The translations under genes were made by a program, and so were the position numbers. The notes under the pieces are model-generated. The model searched no databases. It saw only the letters and a program-made list of their open reading frames with translations, and was not told the origin of the DNA. Shown piece after piece: positions 1-8,071 of a DNA stretch of 64,000 bases (its first letter is position 1; the number at the start of each line of letters is the position of its first letter). Origin of the DNA: VXNE01 sp965205735 (GTDB lineage: Bacteria; Pseudomonadota; Gammaproteobacteria; Pseudomonadales; Azotimanducaceae). The DNA lies in assembly GCA_965205735.1 (NCBI GenBank), contig OZ242179.1:2852001-2916000 (forward strand), read 5' to 3'.

Positions 1-2
1 AG

Positions 3-242
3 TGGCTCGAAACGCTGGAACAATGCGGCGTGCCGTCGGGCGAGGTGGCGTTCCCGGAAGATGTCGGCGCGCGCGAGCAGGTGAGGGTAAACGGCTACGT
101 TGTCGACATCGATCATCCGCTCGACGGTCATCAACTGCAGGTTGCGCCTCTTGCGCAATTCGGCTGTTGTCCCGATCCCGATTTTCGTCCGTCGCCTTGC
201 TTGGGCGAGCACACTACCGAGATTCTGGACGCGGACGTTTAG
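3..242 (+). CDS. CaiB/BaiF (family III) CoA-transferase, 3' end only
   Basis: The window opens inside this gene; 79 codons remain before the TAG at 240-242. The tail carries VNGYVVDIDHP and then PCLGEHTTEIL, the LGEHT-x-E-I-L type ending of family III acyl-CoA transferases, which move CoA between organic acids in the cytosol. The catalytic Asp would lie outside the window. The next gene, 59 bases on and on the same strand, is a Gfo/Idh/MocA dehydrogenase, and the same family order returns at 54652-58085, so the two probably act in one pathway. Substrate unknown. Confidence 0.75.
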   Translation, partial: WLETLEQCGVPSGEVAFPEDVGAREQVRVNGYVVDIDHPLDGHQLQVAPLAQFGCCPDPDFRPSPCLGEHTTEILDADV

Positions 243-301
243 GCTCGCTCCCCAATTGATCGGCTATGCTTCCTCCTTCCGGGAAAGCGAGCGGAGAAAA
301 C

Positions 302-1417
302 ATGACGGAACCATTGCGAGTCGGATTAATTGGCACGGGAAGGATAGCCCACTCCCACATGACCGCTTACCTCACTCATCCTGATCGGGTGCAACTCGTA
401 GCGGTCTGCGACATCATCGAACCGGCGGCACGGGCGTACGCGAAGGAAGCAGGTGTCGATGCCGTCTATACAGATTATGAAGAGATGCTGCGCGAAACCG
501 ACCTCGATGCGGTGGACATTTGCAGCACTCACGACCAGCACTGGCCGCAGACCCTTGCCGCCGCTGCGGCGGGTAAGCATGTGCTCGTTGAGAAGTCGAT
601 GGCGCACACGTTGGAGGCTTGCCGCGAGATGCTCGAAGCGGCCGACAGCGCCGGGGTAACCCTCATGGTGGCTCAGAACCAGCGCTATACGGCGGAAGCC
701 GTTGCCGTCAAACGTTTCATTGACGACGGAAATCTGGGGGATATCCAGGCCGTTCGAACGCACGCGATCATGGCTGCCGTGCCCATGAACCCGCTCGGGC
801 ACTGGATGAATGACGGCGAGCGGGGCGGCGGCGTCCTGCTGACCAACTCGATTCATCACGTCGATCTGCTGCGCTACTACATCGGCAACGTCAAGCGCGT
901 GACGGGCGTGTGCAAGGCGGTACAGCCGGAACTGGTCAACGGCGCCGAAGACCTTGCCGCCGCGACGCTGGAATTCGAAAACGGTGCCATCGGCGACGTG
1001 TTCGGCAGCTGGACCACCAGCCTGGTCCCCGAGAGCCAGTACTACATGGTGATTGGCAGCAATGGAACCTTGCACTCGACGCCGCCGACGCCGGGGAGTC
1101 GGGGCATGGGTCACTTCGGAACCATCATGTGCGCCCTCAAATCGCCCGAGGACGCTGAGGCACCCCCTCGGGAGCCGGGTGGGGCATCTCGTCGGCGCAG
1201 ACGGCCGCGCGCGCGTTTCGAGCCCCTTCCGGCCCATGGCGCGGGACTGCCCTCGGAGAACAGCGTCGTGAACGAGATCCTGCACTTCGAGGAATGCTGC
1301 AGGACGGGCGCGGAACCGATCAGTGGCGGCCGGGACAACATCGAGACCATGAAGGTGATCGCGGGCATCTTTGAATCGTCACGAACGGGCAGAGCGGTCG
1401 ATCTGGACACGCTCTAG
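302..1417 (+). CDS. Gfo/Idh/MocA family NAD(P)-dependent oxidoreductase
   Basis: A 371-residue protein of usual length for sugar or polyol dehydrogenases of this family. The dinucleotide-binding motif VGLIGTGRIA is at residues 7-16, and the EKP signature region reads EKSM (97-100), so the active-site Lys is kept while the usual Pro is Ser. IHHVDLLRYY (184-193) matches the second conserved segment. ATG 302 was chosen because a GGAG lies just upstream and the Rossmann motif then starts at the normal distance. A longer in-frame start at 266 has no support. Residues near 300 are very Arg-rich (GGASRRRRRPRARF), which is odd for the family. The closest relative here is the paralogue at 56982. Confidence 0.88.
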   Translation: MTEPLRVGLIGTGRIAHSHMTAYLTHPDRVQLVAVCDIIEPAARAYAKEAGVDAVYTDYEEMLRETDLDAVDICSTHDQHWPQTLAAAAAGKHVLVEKSMAHTLEACREMLEAADSAGVTLMVAQNQRYTAEAVAVKRFIDDGNLGDIQAVRTHAIMAAVPMNPLGHWMNDGERGGGVLLTNSIHHVDLLRYYIGNVKRVTGVCKAVQPELVNGAEDLAAATLEFENGAIGDVFGSWTTSLVPESQYYMVIGSNGTLHSTPPTPGSRGMGHFGTIMCALKSPEDAEAPPREPGGASRRRRRPRARFEPLPAHGAGLPSENSVVNEILHFEECCRTGAEPISGGRDNIETMKVIAGIFESSRTGRAVDLDTL

Positions 1418-1420
1418 GAG
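1416..1420 (+). promoter_or_regulatory. Shine-Dalgarno AGGAG for a CTG start
   Basis: AGGAG overlaps the stop codon of the preceding dehydrogenase gene and lies nine bases before an in-frame CTG at 1430. No ATG, GTG or TTG occurs in that frame between the stop and GTG 1529. The position is ideal for initiation at the CTG. Confidence 0.5.
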
Positions 1421-1429
1421 CCCTCGGCC

Positions 1430-3322
1430 CTGACGCGCGAGCGGCGGAACCAAAGTGTTGCGGGCTGGCCTGGGCCCCGGAGAAGCGCGACGCGGGTTGC
1501 GGCGCTTGCGCTCATCGCGGCACTCGGCGTGACGCTGGCGGAAGCCGAGCCGACGTACAAGCACGGCGTATCGGTTTTCGGCGAATTCAAGTATCCGCCG
1601 GACTTCGAGCACTTCGACTATGTCAACCCCATTGCGCCGAAGGGCGGCATGCTGGTGCTCGCCACCGGCGCCAACTGGAACTCCTTCACGCCGCTTCTAT
1701 ACAAGGGCATCACCCCGCCGGGAAACAGCGTCATCAATGCGGCCGGCCTTTACGACGGTCTCTTGACCCAGGCGGAAGACGAGTTCGGAACGTTCTACGG
1801 CAATCTCGCCGAGTCGGTGATGATCGCCGACGACGCCAGTTGGGTGCGCTTCCGCTTGCGGCCGGAAGCACGCTGGCACGACGGCGAACCGGTGACGGCG
1901 CGAGACGTGGCGTTCACCTACGAGCATGTTCGGGAAAACAGCAGGCATGACATCCAGTCGGCTTTCGGAATGATCGAGTCGATCGAGGTGCAAGGCGAGC
2001 GCGAACTGACTTTCCATCTGCTCGACCTGAACGGGTTGGGCGCGATGGTAGTGATCAGCCTTGGCAAGCTGCCGATTCTGCCGGAACACTATTGGCGCGA
2101 CCGAGATATCTCCCAGACGACGCTGACGCCGCCGCTCGGCAGTGGACCGTATCGCGTTGCCGAGGCGCGGCAATCGCGAACCATCCTGTACGAGCGGGTC
2201 CCCGATTACTGGGGCCGGCACCTCGCCATTCATCGCGGTCGCCACAACTTCGACCACATTCGCTACGACTCCTACCGGGATGCAACCGTCGCGCGGGAGG
2301 CGTTTCGCAAGGGCCTGTTCGACTATCGGCAGGAATCGGATCCGCGGTTCTGGCACAACGGCTACAACATCCCCGCGCGCGACAAGGGCTGGATCGTCAT
2401 GCGGCGGCACAACTACGGCATCTACGTCGGACTCTCACGCGGCATGTCCATCAACGGCCGCCGCGATCACCTGGCGGATGTGCGCGTGCGGGAAGCGCTC
2501 ACCCTCGCGTTCGACTTCGGATGGTATGACCGCAATATCTCGCAGGGTTTCTACACGCAACCCGAAAGCTATTTCGCGCACACGCGCTTTGCCGCTGTCG
2601 GCGTGCCCGATACGGCAGAGCTTGCACTGCTGGCGCCTTTTCGACGGGAGCTGCCCGAACGCCTTTTCAACCAACCGTTCGCGCTGCAGCGCCATGGCCT
2701 CGGGCGCAACCGGGCGGCGCTGTTACGTGCGCGAGAGCTTCTGCGGGAATCCGGTTGGAGGATGCGGGACGGCGCACTCAGACACGAGGATAGCGGCGAG
2801 CCGTTTTCGCTTTCCATCGTTGTCCGTTCCGCCTCGGAGCAGCGCGCGGTCATGCAATACATGGATCAGTTGCGTCGCCTGGGGATCGAAGGACGCATAC
2901 GCATGGTCGAAACGTCGCGATACATCAATCTCATGAAGAACTTTGACTTCGACATCGCGCTCAAACACTACGGGGTTTCGCAACCGCCCGGGGTCGAACT
3001 CATCGCTTATTTTCATTCCAGCAACGCGCAGCGGCCGTTGACGGCGAATCGCTCGGGCATAGAACTGGAATCGGTGGACGCGATGATGACGCGCGCGCTG
3101 AATGCGCGTTCGCTGGCGGACCTGACCGCCGCGCAAAGGGCGCTTGATCGCATCCTGTTGTGGCACTTCTATACGATTCCGCTGGTCGCGGTCGAAGGCC
3201 TCCGCGTGGTGTACTGGGACAAGTTCGGCCGCCCGCCAACAGATGCCGAGTACCGCACCGGCTTTCCGGACACGTGGTGGTACGACGAAGCAAAGGCGGC
3301 CCGCATCAAGTTGAGCAACTAG
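1430..3322 (+). CDS. YejA-like extracellular solute-binding protein (SBP_bac_5)
   Basis: Periplasmic peptide-type ABC-transporter binding protein, about 630 residues. The mature part begins AEPTYKHGVSVFGEFKYP and continues HFDYVNPIAPKGG, the YejA-type opening; the C-terminus GFPDTWWYDEAKAARI also matches that subfamily. With the only canonical start (GTG 1529) the protein would lose its secretion signal. Reading from CTG 1430 gives a basic n-region (RRSATR), a hydrophobic stretch VAALALIAALGVTLA and a likely cleavage after AEA. Membrane permease and ATPase genes (yejBEF-like) are not next to it, so it must use a transporter encoded elsewhere. It starts 12 bases after the dehydrogenase gene and is probably co-transcribed. 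Family certain; the CTG start is inferred. Confidence 0.85.
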   Translation: MTRERRNQSVAGWPGPRRSATRVAALALIAALGVTLAEAEPTYKHGVSVFGEFKYPPDFEHFDYVNPIAPKGGMLVLATGANWNSFTPLLYKGITPPGNSVINAAGLYDGLLTQAEDEFGTFYGNLAESVMIADDASWVRFRLRPEARWHDGEPVTARDVAFTYEHVRENSRHDIQSAFGMIESIEVQGERELTFHLLDLNGLGAMVVISLGKLPILPEHYWRDRDISQTTLTPPLGSGPYRVAEARQSRTILYERVPDYWGRHLAIHRGRHNFDHIRYDSYRDATVAREAFRKGLFDYRQESDPRFWHNGYNIPARDKGWIVMRRHNYGIYVGLSRGMSINGRRDHLADVRVREALTLAFDFGWYDRNISQGFYTQPESYFAHTRFAAVGVPDTAELALLAPFRRELPERLFNQPFALQRHGLGRNRAALLRARELLRESGWRMRDGALRHEDSGEPFSLSIVVRSASEQRAVMQYMDQLRRLGIEGRIRMVETSRYINLMKNFDFDIALKHYGVSQPPGVELIAYFHSSNAQRPLTANRSGIELESVDAMMTRALNARSLADLTAAQRALDRILLWHFYTIPLVAVEGLRVVYWDKFGRPPTDAEYRTGFPDTWWYDEAKAARIKLSN

Positions 3323-3380
3323 CAATTCGTGCGGCGGCAAGACCTCGTGGAGCAGAGCACGCGGTGCGGGGGTTGCGCTC

Positions 3381-4163
3381 TTAGGCGGAGTTTCGGTACC
3401 GCAATAGGTCTTCTTGGGTCACTTCCGATGCAGGGACGAGCCGATAGTGCTTCTCTTGGACCAACTTGATGTCGTCGTCGTCAAGAGTGACCTCGAACAT
3501 CGCGATCAAGTCGCCTTCGGCGAACTGGGTGAGGATGGGACGACAGATCAGGTCGGGGAGTCTCTCGCGGCACCAGAGGAGATCTTGCTCGGACTGGATG
3601 ACGGACAACTGGTCGCTGCCCCCCTTGGCCTGAACGGGCAGCACGAAATGTCTGCCGGTGCTGTCGACGGCGACGTAGATTTCGTCCACTTCGATCTGGC
3701 CAATGTCTTTGACGGTCGTTCTGAGGTGGTTTTGGAGCGAATGGGCGGATACGCCGAGAAAGACATCCAGCAATCGGTTGTAGCGGATCTTGGCGAGCAG
3801 GGCCTGTTCGTCGGACATGGAATATGCAGAGACTATTTCAGGGGTGGCGTCGGGAATCTTGATCGTCATCAGCGCGGGATTGGGCACGATTCGGTTGACG
3901 GTCACAAGACGGAACTTGTAGGCGGCCTGTCCGGCGCCGCGGATGGTCCACTCCATTCCAGCGGGAGCCGTGCCGGCGACGGATTCGGGCAGATCGGTGC
4001 GGTAGCGGAACGCGTAGAGAATATCGCCAAGATTCCTTGGAACGGGTATGCCGAGACGTTGTGCGGCGTCGACCAAGTCTTGTCTCAGGAATGAAACCTC
4101 GAGGTCGCCGGGGTTGTATCGGTCGAGGAAGACCCGTTCGATGATTCTCTGGTAGCGGTTCAT
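3381..4163 (-). CDS. Putative type II restriction endonuclease
   Basis: A 260-residue protein encoded directly after a DNA cytosine methyltransferase, with the two genes overlapping by four bases (ATGA type), the usual layout of a type II restriction-modification pair. Around residues 155-185 the sequence GQIEVDEIYVAVD followed by HFVLPVQAKGGSDQ fits a PD-(D/E)XK nuclease core: an acidic residue on one strand and a Q-A-K on the next, as in variant sites of this superfamily. No other domain is visible. The recognition site cannot be read from the sequence. Function rests mainly on the partnership; the nuclease motif supports it. Confidence 0.7.
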   Translation of the reverse strand: MNRYQRIIERVFLDRYNPGDLEVSFLRQDLVDAAQRLGIPVPRNLGDILYAFRYRTDLPESVAGTAPAGMEWTIRGAGQAAYKFRLVTVNRIVPNPALMTIKIPDATPEIVSAYSMSDEQALLAKIRYNRLLDVFLGVSAHSLQNHLRTTVKDIGQIEVDEIYVAVDSTGRHFVLPVQAKGGSDQLSVIQSEQDLLWCRERLPDLICRPILTQFAEGDLIAMFEVTLDDDDIKLVQEKHYRLVPASEVTQEDLLRYRNSA

Positions 4164-5443
4164 GCGGTAGCGGCGGCGCGTCCCCGCTCAATATCCTCCT
4201 GCTTGCGCTTCTTGGCGCCGCTCTTGCGATCCCGCTTGGCGATGGGCACGACCACGCCCCAATGGGCGGCGGCCTCTGTCATGTCCATGCTGAGAAGATT
4301 GGGCGCGCCAAGCGGGATAGAGCCTGGGGGGTATGTCGGCGAGACGCCTAACGCTTCGCGCACGGACGCGGCGACCGCTCTCGCCAACGGGGGAGGCACG
4401 GAGTTGCCGATCTGCCGCGCCCCATGCCACTTGGTCACGTGAAACCGGAACCAGTCCGGGAACCCGTGCAGGCGGGCCATTTCGCGCACGGTGACGCAGC
4501 GGTCGTATCGGTAGTGGATCGGACGGGGGCTGGTGAACGCGCCGCGCGCGGAGTCGGTGCCGGCGCGCAGCGTATTCGAGACTCCGTTTGCCGCAAGCTT
4601 GTAGAACCTCGATATGGGCTCGACTGCGGCCGGACGAGTGTCACGGAAGCGCCGGCGGGAGATGTCGGTGTGGGCAGTTCTCAGGCTTGCCGTCAGCAAA
4701 CGGGGATCCCATTCCCGGATGTAGCCGTAGTGCCAGGCATCGTTGGTGAGACACCTCATCGCTCTGGCGTATTGGCTCAGTCCGGTGGTCTGCGGCTCGA
4801 CGCGCACGCTGTCTGCGGAGGCCAACTCATCGAAGTCCTCTGCGTTCGGCAAGTCGTCGAGCGCGTCTAGGCAGGTCGGCGCCGGTCGGAGGATCTCCAG
4901 TAGAGGGTACTGCGGGGTCCGTACTCCCTTGGCGCCGAGCAGGAAGAGCCGCTGCCTATCCTGTGGAACGCCGTAGTCGCGGGCGTTGAGAACCTGCCAA
5001 GGGAGCGTCACTGAGTAACCCGCTCGCCGGAACTCCGTCGTCACTTCGTCGAGAAGCTGGCGGTGCTTCCCGACGGTCAGGCCACGAACGTTCTCGAGCA
5101 CGAACACGGACGGTTTCAACTCGATGACAAGGCGCAGGAAATGCCGGACGAGCTGATTGCGCGGGTCGTCGAGAGCGCGCTTGCCGATCATGGAGAAGCC
5201 TTGGCAGGGCGCGCCTCCAACAACTACGTCTATAGGGGCCGACAGCTCTCGGCGGATGTCTTCTCCCCGAATCTTCGTAGCATCGACGCAGAGAGTCCGA
5301 CAATTGGGAAAGTTGAAAGCGTGCGTTGCCGCATGGACGGGATCGATTTCGACCGCTGCGGCCACGTCGAATCCGGCCTGTTCGAACCCGAGGCCTAGTC
5401 CACCTACGCCGGCGAAAATGTCAACAACAGTGGGTCGGGTCAC
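4160..5443 (-). CDS. DNA (cytosine-5-)-methyltransferase of a type II R-M system
   Basis: A 427-residue C5 methyltransferase with the ordered motifs of the family: DIFAGVGGLGLGF (I, cofactor binding), GGAPCQGFSMIG (IV, catalytic Cys), ENVRG (VI), QDRQRLFLLG (VIII), and GNSVPPPLARAV (X) before a basic tail. It protects host DNA from the linked endonuclease. GTG 5443 was chosen because the motif I strand then begins at about residue 5, as is normal. An upstream reading frame ends at TGA 5442-5440, overlapping this GTG, which suggests translational coupling to a former upstream gene. A longer start near 5515 would only add a Pro/Arg-rich segment that belongs to that other gene. Confidence 0.92.
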   Translation of the reverse strand: MTRPTVVDIFAGVGGLGLGFEQAGFDVAAAVEIDPVHAATHAFNFPNCRTLCVDATKIRGEDIRRELSAPIDVVVGGAPCQGFSMIGKRALDDPRNQLVRHFLRLVIELKPSVFVLENVRGLTVGKHRQLLDEVTTEFRRAGYSVTLPWQVLNARDYGVPQDRQRLFLLGAKGVRTPQYPLLEILRPAPTCLDALDDLPNAEDFDELASADSVRVEPQTTGLSQYARAMRCLTNDAWHYGYIREWDPRLLTASLRTAHTDISRRRFRDTRPAAVEPISRFYKLAANGVSNTLRAGTDSARGAFTSPRPIHYRYDRCVTVREMARLHGFPDWFRFHVTKWHGARQIGNSVPPPLARAVAASVREALGVSPTYPPGSIPLGAPNLLSMDMTEAAAHWGVVVPIAKRDRKSGAKKRKQEDIERGRAAATA

Positions 5444-5703
5444 GAAGCCGCCTTGTCGAGAATGAGGACGAGGCGGTGCGAGCGGCACTGGCGGTCGGCG
5501 GTCTCGAACTCCCAAATGGCGTAGACCCCTCCGGCCTTCGCCTTGAGGTCGATGACGTTCCTTACGACGCTGACTCTATTCTTGCTGATCTTCTCTCTCC
5601 AGTATTCGTCGCCGGAAGTGCGATTTTCGATCAGTACGGTACTGTATATCCCTACAGAGAAATTGGCAACGACGCGACTTCGGGTAGTGGAGCCGCGCAG
5701 GAA
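5440..5703 (-). pseudogene. Start-less gene remnant before the methyltransferase, Vsr-like C-terminus
   Basis: The minus-strand frame from after a TAG at 5706-5704 to TGA 5442-5440 has no ATG, GTG or TTG but contains DEYWREKISKNR, then an aliphatic helix and YAIWEFE. This pattern (FW-x-x-KI-x-x-NR ... IWE-x-E) resembles the last third of very-short-patch-repair endonucleases, which often accompany C5 methyltransferases. The family's catalytic N-terminal part was not found in nearby frames. Its stop overlaps the methyltransferase start, so it was probably once the first gene of the operon. It could instead be an unrelated small gene with an unusual start; the Vsr match is by eye only. Confidence 0.35.
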
Positions 5704-5776
5704 CTACGTTGCGACAGCGGTAGGGGATTCAGTGTGGTACGACCGAGGTTGACGGCGACGGAGACGGAGGAAACCT

Positions 5777-5998
5777 GTGACTGAGGCGGCGAGGCGAGTG
5801 TTGGGCGACTGCAGGGCAGCCCTCGATATGCTTAGAGGACGAGGAGCACGAGCAGCGTTGGAGGGTGCTCTGGGAAAGGGAAACACGCCAAGTCGGGCGA
5901 GCATGATGGTTGGTGAACATGGTTGATCGGACGAACGACCGAATACGATTGGCGGTGCCTCTCCTTGCATGGCTTTGGTCGGGGCTGGTGCTCGCTGG
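5777..5998 (+). pseudogene. Frameshifted fragment of an uncharacterised helical protein
   Basis: Reading from GTG 5777 gives VTEAARRVLGDCRAALDML; a shift of frame near 5832 continues as EDEEHEQRWRVLWERE, and further down the same frame, after one stop, comes LVNMVDRTNDRIR. Taken together this looks like one helical protein of unknown function (DCR-x-AL-x-x-L, then RWRVLW) broken by a frameshift and a stop. The grouping is by pattern memory rather than alignment. It sits between the restriction-modification locus and an esterase gene, among other broken pieces. It could be chance coding in a GC-rich spacer. Confidence 0.28.
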
Positions 5999-6814
5999 CT
6001 AAAGGTACTTTCCGAAGAACAACGCGATGATCTGCACGACGGTCCTTCCATAGACGGACTTCGGGTCCGCTATATCTACCATTCGCGCTCCTTCCTTGAA
6101 CGTCTGCCGATCGAATGCGTGACCCACGCCGGAGAACAGGTGCAGGTCGACCGGGCGGCCCAGGCGCGTCAGCTTGTCGTGGAAATCCAGGCTATCCGCC
6201 ACTAGTACCGCGTGGTCTTCGACGCCGTGGATGAACAGGCACGGGGGAAAACCACTGAGGTCATAAGTGATGGGGCTGGCCCCGTCGTAGTCCGCCTCGT
6301 CCGCACGCTCACCCATCAGGGCGATGTGGTTCGGGCGTGCGCCGTCGAAGCGGATCCTGATTGTCCCGTACATCGAGCCTACCGCGGCGACGGCACTCGA
6401 GTATTCCGCGTGTCCCCCGTTTCCTTCGAAGGGGGAAGACACCGCCGCCATGAGCGCAAGATGGCCGCCGGCGGAGTCGCCGACAACACCGATCCGGTCG
6501 GGATCCACTCCAAGCGAGTCGGCACTGGCCCGCAGGAACCGGATGGCGCATTTCACGTCTTCGATCTGCGCCGGCCAGGACGCTTCCATCATCAGGCGGT
6601 AGTCCGCCAGCAGGCAGACGAATCCAGCCTGACCGAGCAGTTCACCGAATCCCCTGACACTCTCCGGCCTGCCCTTGCGCCAGCCGCCGCCGTGTACGAC
6701 GACGATGGCCGGGCGCGACTCCGCCGCAACGGTCGGCACGTAAAGATCCCCAAGGAGGTCCCGATCTCCCGCCTTGCCGACGACGACGCTCTTGTGGACC
6801 GCTACGCCTTCCAA
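5999..6814 (-). CDS. Alpha/beta-hydrolase, BD-FAE-like esterase
   Basis: A 271-residue esterase/lipase-type hydrolase. VVVHGGGWRKG (about 38-48) is the oxyanion-hole HGGG motif, GDSAGGHLAL holds the nucleophilic Ser, IHGVEDHAV the Asp and GVGHAFD the His. The layout fits the small acyl-esterases that lack a lid insertion, acting on short esters in the cytosol; no signal peptide is seen. Translation most likely begins at TTG 6814, nine bases after a GAGGAA; no better ATG exists near the expected start. Both neighbours are broken genes, so there is no operon context. Confidence 0.8.
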   Translation of the reverse strand: MEGVAVHKSVVVGKAGDRDLLGDLYVPTVAAESRPAIVVVHGGGWRKGRPESVRGFGELLGQAGFVCLLADYRLMMEASWPAQIEDVKCAIRFLRASADSLGVDPDRIGVVGDSAGGHLALMAAVSSPFEGNGGHAEYSSAVAAVGSMYGTIRIRFDGARPNHIALMGERADEADYDGASPITYDLSGFPPCLFIHGVEDHAVLVADSLDFHDKLTRLGRPVDLHLFSGVGHAFDRQTFKEGARMVDIADPKSVYGRTVVQIIALFFGKYL

Positions 6815-6906
6815 AAAGTTCTATTCCTCGCGTTCAGCGGCCAGGTACCGTGCTGCAGATGGACGAAACTTCTGTAACGCGAGATAAGGACTAACTGCGA
6901 CCCCCC

Positions 6907-7629
6907 TCAAGGCGTATACCAGATCGGCGATGTATAGGCCCGCTCTTGCGTCACCATGGGGATTTCATCAGGCAACTCCGTCAACCCATAGAATTTCGCG
7001 TCGTACGCCGTCCAGCGAGGAGTTGGGATCTCCAGTACGCGCAAGTAATAGAAGGCGAGTTCGTCCTTGCTGAAATCGGGATCCGTCCACACCACCGCCA
7101 ATTCCGGATCGCCGATGCTGTTCGTGTATGAGGCGTCCTTCACGTCGACCGTATTGCCTACCGGCCTGACCTCTCCCCTGGCGTTTTCTTCCCTGCCATC
7201 GGACAGCGCCACGTTATGGACCTTCTCGTGCAACTCGCCATCCGCATCGCGCCAGCCCTTGATCACCTGCACACGGTCCAGGTTTGCGCCATCCGGGTCT
7301 TTCACCGCTCGAACCAGGAAACTCGGCGCTTTCTCCCGGGGCGCTTCGGTGAGATCCCCACCCATCGGCACGCCTTTGGCGTACCCGATGCGGGCCAGGC
7401 CCGGTCGCGCCGCATCCTCCGGCGCGTAATCCCACCCGCCGAAGAATCGAACGGTCATGCGCGGGCCGGTAGACGCATAAACTTCCCTGCGACGCATCGC
7501 ACTGAATAGCGCTTCTCGTGCGTTCTCGGTCGCCCATACCGCTGCATACCCGGCAGCGCTGTACTGCAATTGCGTCGCCGCGCGGTATCGGCTGGGTTCT
7601 TTCAACCCCGAACCGCCCCAACCGACAAG
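6907..7629 (-). pseudogene. C-terminal fragment of a DUF3604 protein
   Basis: About 240 residues match the C-terminal part of DUF3604 (PHP-like metal-dependent hydrolase) proteins: GYAAVWATENAREALFSAMR, REVYASTGPRM, RFFGGWDY, and the tail VWTDPDFSKDELAFYYLRV followed by SPIWYTP. The family is usually more than 550 residues, with the metal-binding part at the N-terminus; none of that is present. Upstream in the same frame the translation is meaningless (Arg/Cys/Pro-rich), and an overlapping frame holds a piece of an unrelated DJ-1-like gene. The fragment has no credible start codon, so it is called a deletion remnant. Confidence 0.75.
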
Positions 7630-7763
7630 CCGCTTCGGTCGCGAAAGACAGTGCCATCGGGGGTTGCCACACGAACCGGTAGATAAGGGTCGAGACGTTG
7701 GGCCGCCGGGAGGATCTCGAACAACATGCAGTTCGGATAGGCGAGGATGAGCGTCCTGGACAT
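7602..7763 (-). pseudogene. N-terminal fragment of a DJ-1/PfpI family gene
   Basis: ATG 7763 begins MSRTLILAYPNCMLFEILPA, followed by LPVRVATPDG and SGLSV, the first two strands and following loop of DJ-1/PfpI (GATase1-like) proteins. Only 53 codons remain before a stop, against roughly 190-230 in the family, and the conserved nucleophile-elbow Cys region is missing. The fragment ends in the same 30 bases where the DUF3604 remnant begins in another frame, so a single deletion probably joined the start of one gene to the end of another. Confidence 0.5.
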
Positions 7764-8071
7764 GGCCACGCGAAGGGCTCCGACACCGGGATTGCAACTC
7801 GCCAACATTACCCAGATGTCCGTGCAGGCGCCATCGGTGCGTTGCCCCGGACATGCGTGCCACCGGGAGTTGGAACCATGTAGGCAGAATTTGGTCCAAG
7901 TATTTCCAGGCGAGCTTGTGACGAGCACGGCGGATCTCGGAAAACCTACGCGCACCTGCTGGGCCGCTAGGCTGTGCACCGCAGAAACGGTGAGCGCCTT
8001 CGGAAGTTAACCCCTATTCGGGCCCTCGTCCGTCTTAATATTGATGTGTAGGGATGTAACGAGGCGCGAAC
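7764..8071. other. Gene-free spacer of 308 bases
   Basis: No protein family was recognised here on either strand. The minus frame leading into the DJ-1 fragment is open to 7979 but its translation looks non-coding. Near the right end an AT-richer patch (TTAATATTGATG, around 8035) may hold the promoter for the gene at 8072, with GAGG just before its ATG. Confidence 0.4.

Noticed and set aside
326..1285. Long minus-strand frame opposite the first dehydrogenase gene
   Set aside because: Its translation is Arg/His-rich without family motifs, while the plus strand encodes a complete Gfo/Idh/MocA protein.
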